Source: Prevotella conceptionensis 9403948 (GTDB taxonomy: Bacteria > Bacteroidota > Bacteroidia > Bacteroidales > Bacteroidaceae). Taken from it: a stretch of 64,000 bases of DNA. A program made the position numbers and the translations under genes. The notes below the pieces were generated by a model. The model did not search any database, had not been told where the DNA came from, and saw nothing but the letters and a program-made list of their open reading frames with translations. The stretch is from NCBI RefSeq assembly GCF_000312305.1, contig NZ_HE999454.1, positions 5,530 through 69,529 on the forward strand. Direction: 5' to 3'. Each line of letters opens with the position of its first letter. Positions within the stretch are counted from its first letter, which is position 1. Positions 63,712 through 64,000 of the stretch are shown here, piece by piece.

Positions 63712-64000
63712 ATGAGAAAGAGAAAAAGTCAAGTTGTCTTCATAGAGAAAATCATATCGAGCAGTCTTTTAAGCTTATCCTTATTAAGTACATCTTGTAC
63801 TAAACCCACACCACAGCTAGATGCATATCGGTATAGGGTGTTTGACAACTATTCATTGTGCATGATAAAGGGCGACTGTCCCATTCCCAAAGGTGGTAGT
63901 AGGTATATGCGGTTCGAATATGTTGTAAAGAATGAAACTTCTGACACATTATTGTTGCCAATAAGTATTGTACATGGTTGGAATAGTTATCACTCACATA
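63712..64000 (+). CDS. Lipoprotein, 3' end outside window
   Basis: The frame from ATG at 63712 stays open to the end of the window (96 codons). It encodes a basic start, a hydrophobic stretch and a lipobox ending LLSTSC near residue 29, followed by TKPTPQ. The mature part (YRYRVFDNYSLCMIKGDCPIPKGG) is not recognised. It is probably a membrane-anchored surface or periplasmic protein. A+T-rich, starting a new unit. Confidence 0.65.
   Translation, partial: MRKRKSQVVFIEKIISSSLLSLSLLSTSCTKPTPQLDAYRYRVFDNYSLCMIKGDCPIPKGGSRYMRFEYVVKNETSDTLLLPISIVHGWNSYHSH

Overview
The window looks like a chromosome segment of a Prevotella-type member of the Bacteroidales. The evidence is promoters of the Bacteroidetes form (TTTG, about 19 bases, TAnnTTTG) in front of many genes, an absence of strong Shine-Dalgarno sequences, outer-membrane proteins of Bacteroidetes families (DUF3575, DUF4369, carboxypeptidase-regulatory-like plus beta-barrel), and a single fused NfnAB-type oxidoreductase. 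Placement at genus level is inference.

Layout. Bases 1-4382 hold a phosphopantetheinyl transferase end, a PD40 protein, a nucleoside phosphorylase and mnmE. An A+T-rich mcrBC restriction pair follows (4421-7829). Bases 7964-24976 are mostly housekeeping: carbonic anhydrase, a glutaredoxin operon, an aroB operon, a large outer-membrane protein, serine deaminase, an RluA-type pseudouridine synthase, asparaginase, glucuronate isomerase and an esterase. Bases 25287-29650 form a Phe/Tyr biosynthesis cluster (pheA, aminotransferase, DAHP synthase-chorismate mutase, tyrA). Ahead of it is a leader that reads as a textbook transcription attenuator: a 17-codon peptide with eight Phe/Tyr codons and mutually exclusive hairpins. 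Bases 29918-31147 are a gene-free composite repeat element with 45-base terminal inverted repeats, followed by tRNA-Arg(TCT).

Bases 32271-40341 hold a Wadjet-type (JetABCD) condensin defence operon, with jetC broken by a +1 frameshift, followed directly by umuDC. Bases 40380-42529 hold another repeat-element copy with an RHS remnant, and a CHAP amidase with a partner gene. Bases 42530-54087 are an unusual A+T-rich envelope locus. It contains an Ala-rich coiled-coil exported protein, a TPR protein, two DUF3575-like barrels (one with a long charged coil), an OmpA-like protein, and a giant outer-membrane protein built of three tandem copies of a ~370-residue barrel module. Bases 54672-55717 hold another composite element. 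The right part carries nfnAB, serS, RNase P RNA, a YihY/BrkB membrane protein, two small membrane-associated proteins and the start of a lipoprotein.

Three features deserve most attention. The first is the family of composite intergenic elements (8-base GAGTTNNN repeats, a conserved spacer, 22-base repeats, a conserved core, RHS remnants and terminal inverted repeats). The second is the Phe/Tyr attenuator. The third is the envelope locus with the triplicated barrel. No similarity search was possible; all family names come from motif recognition.
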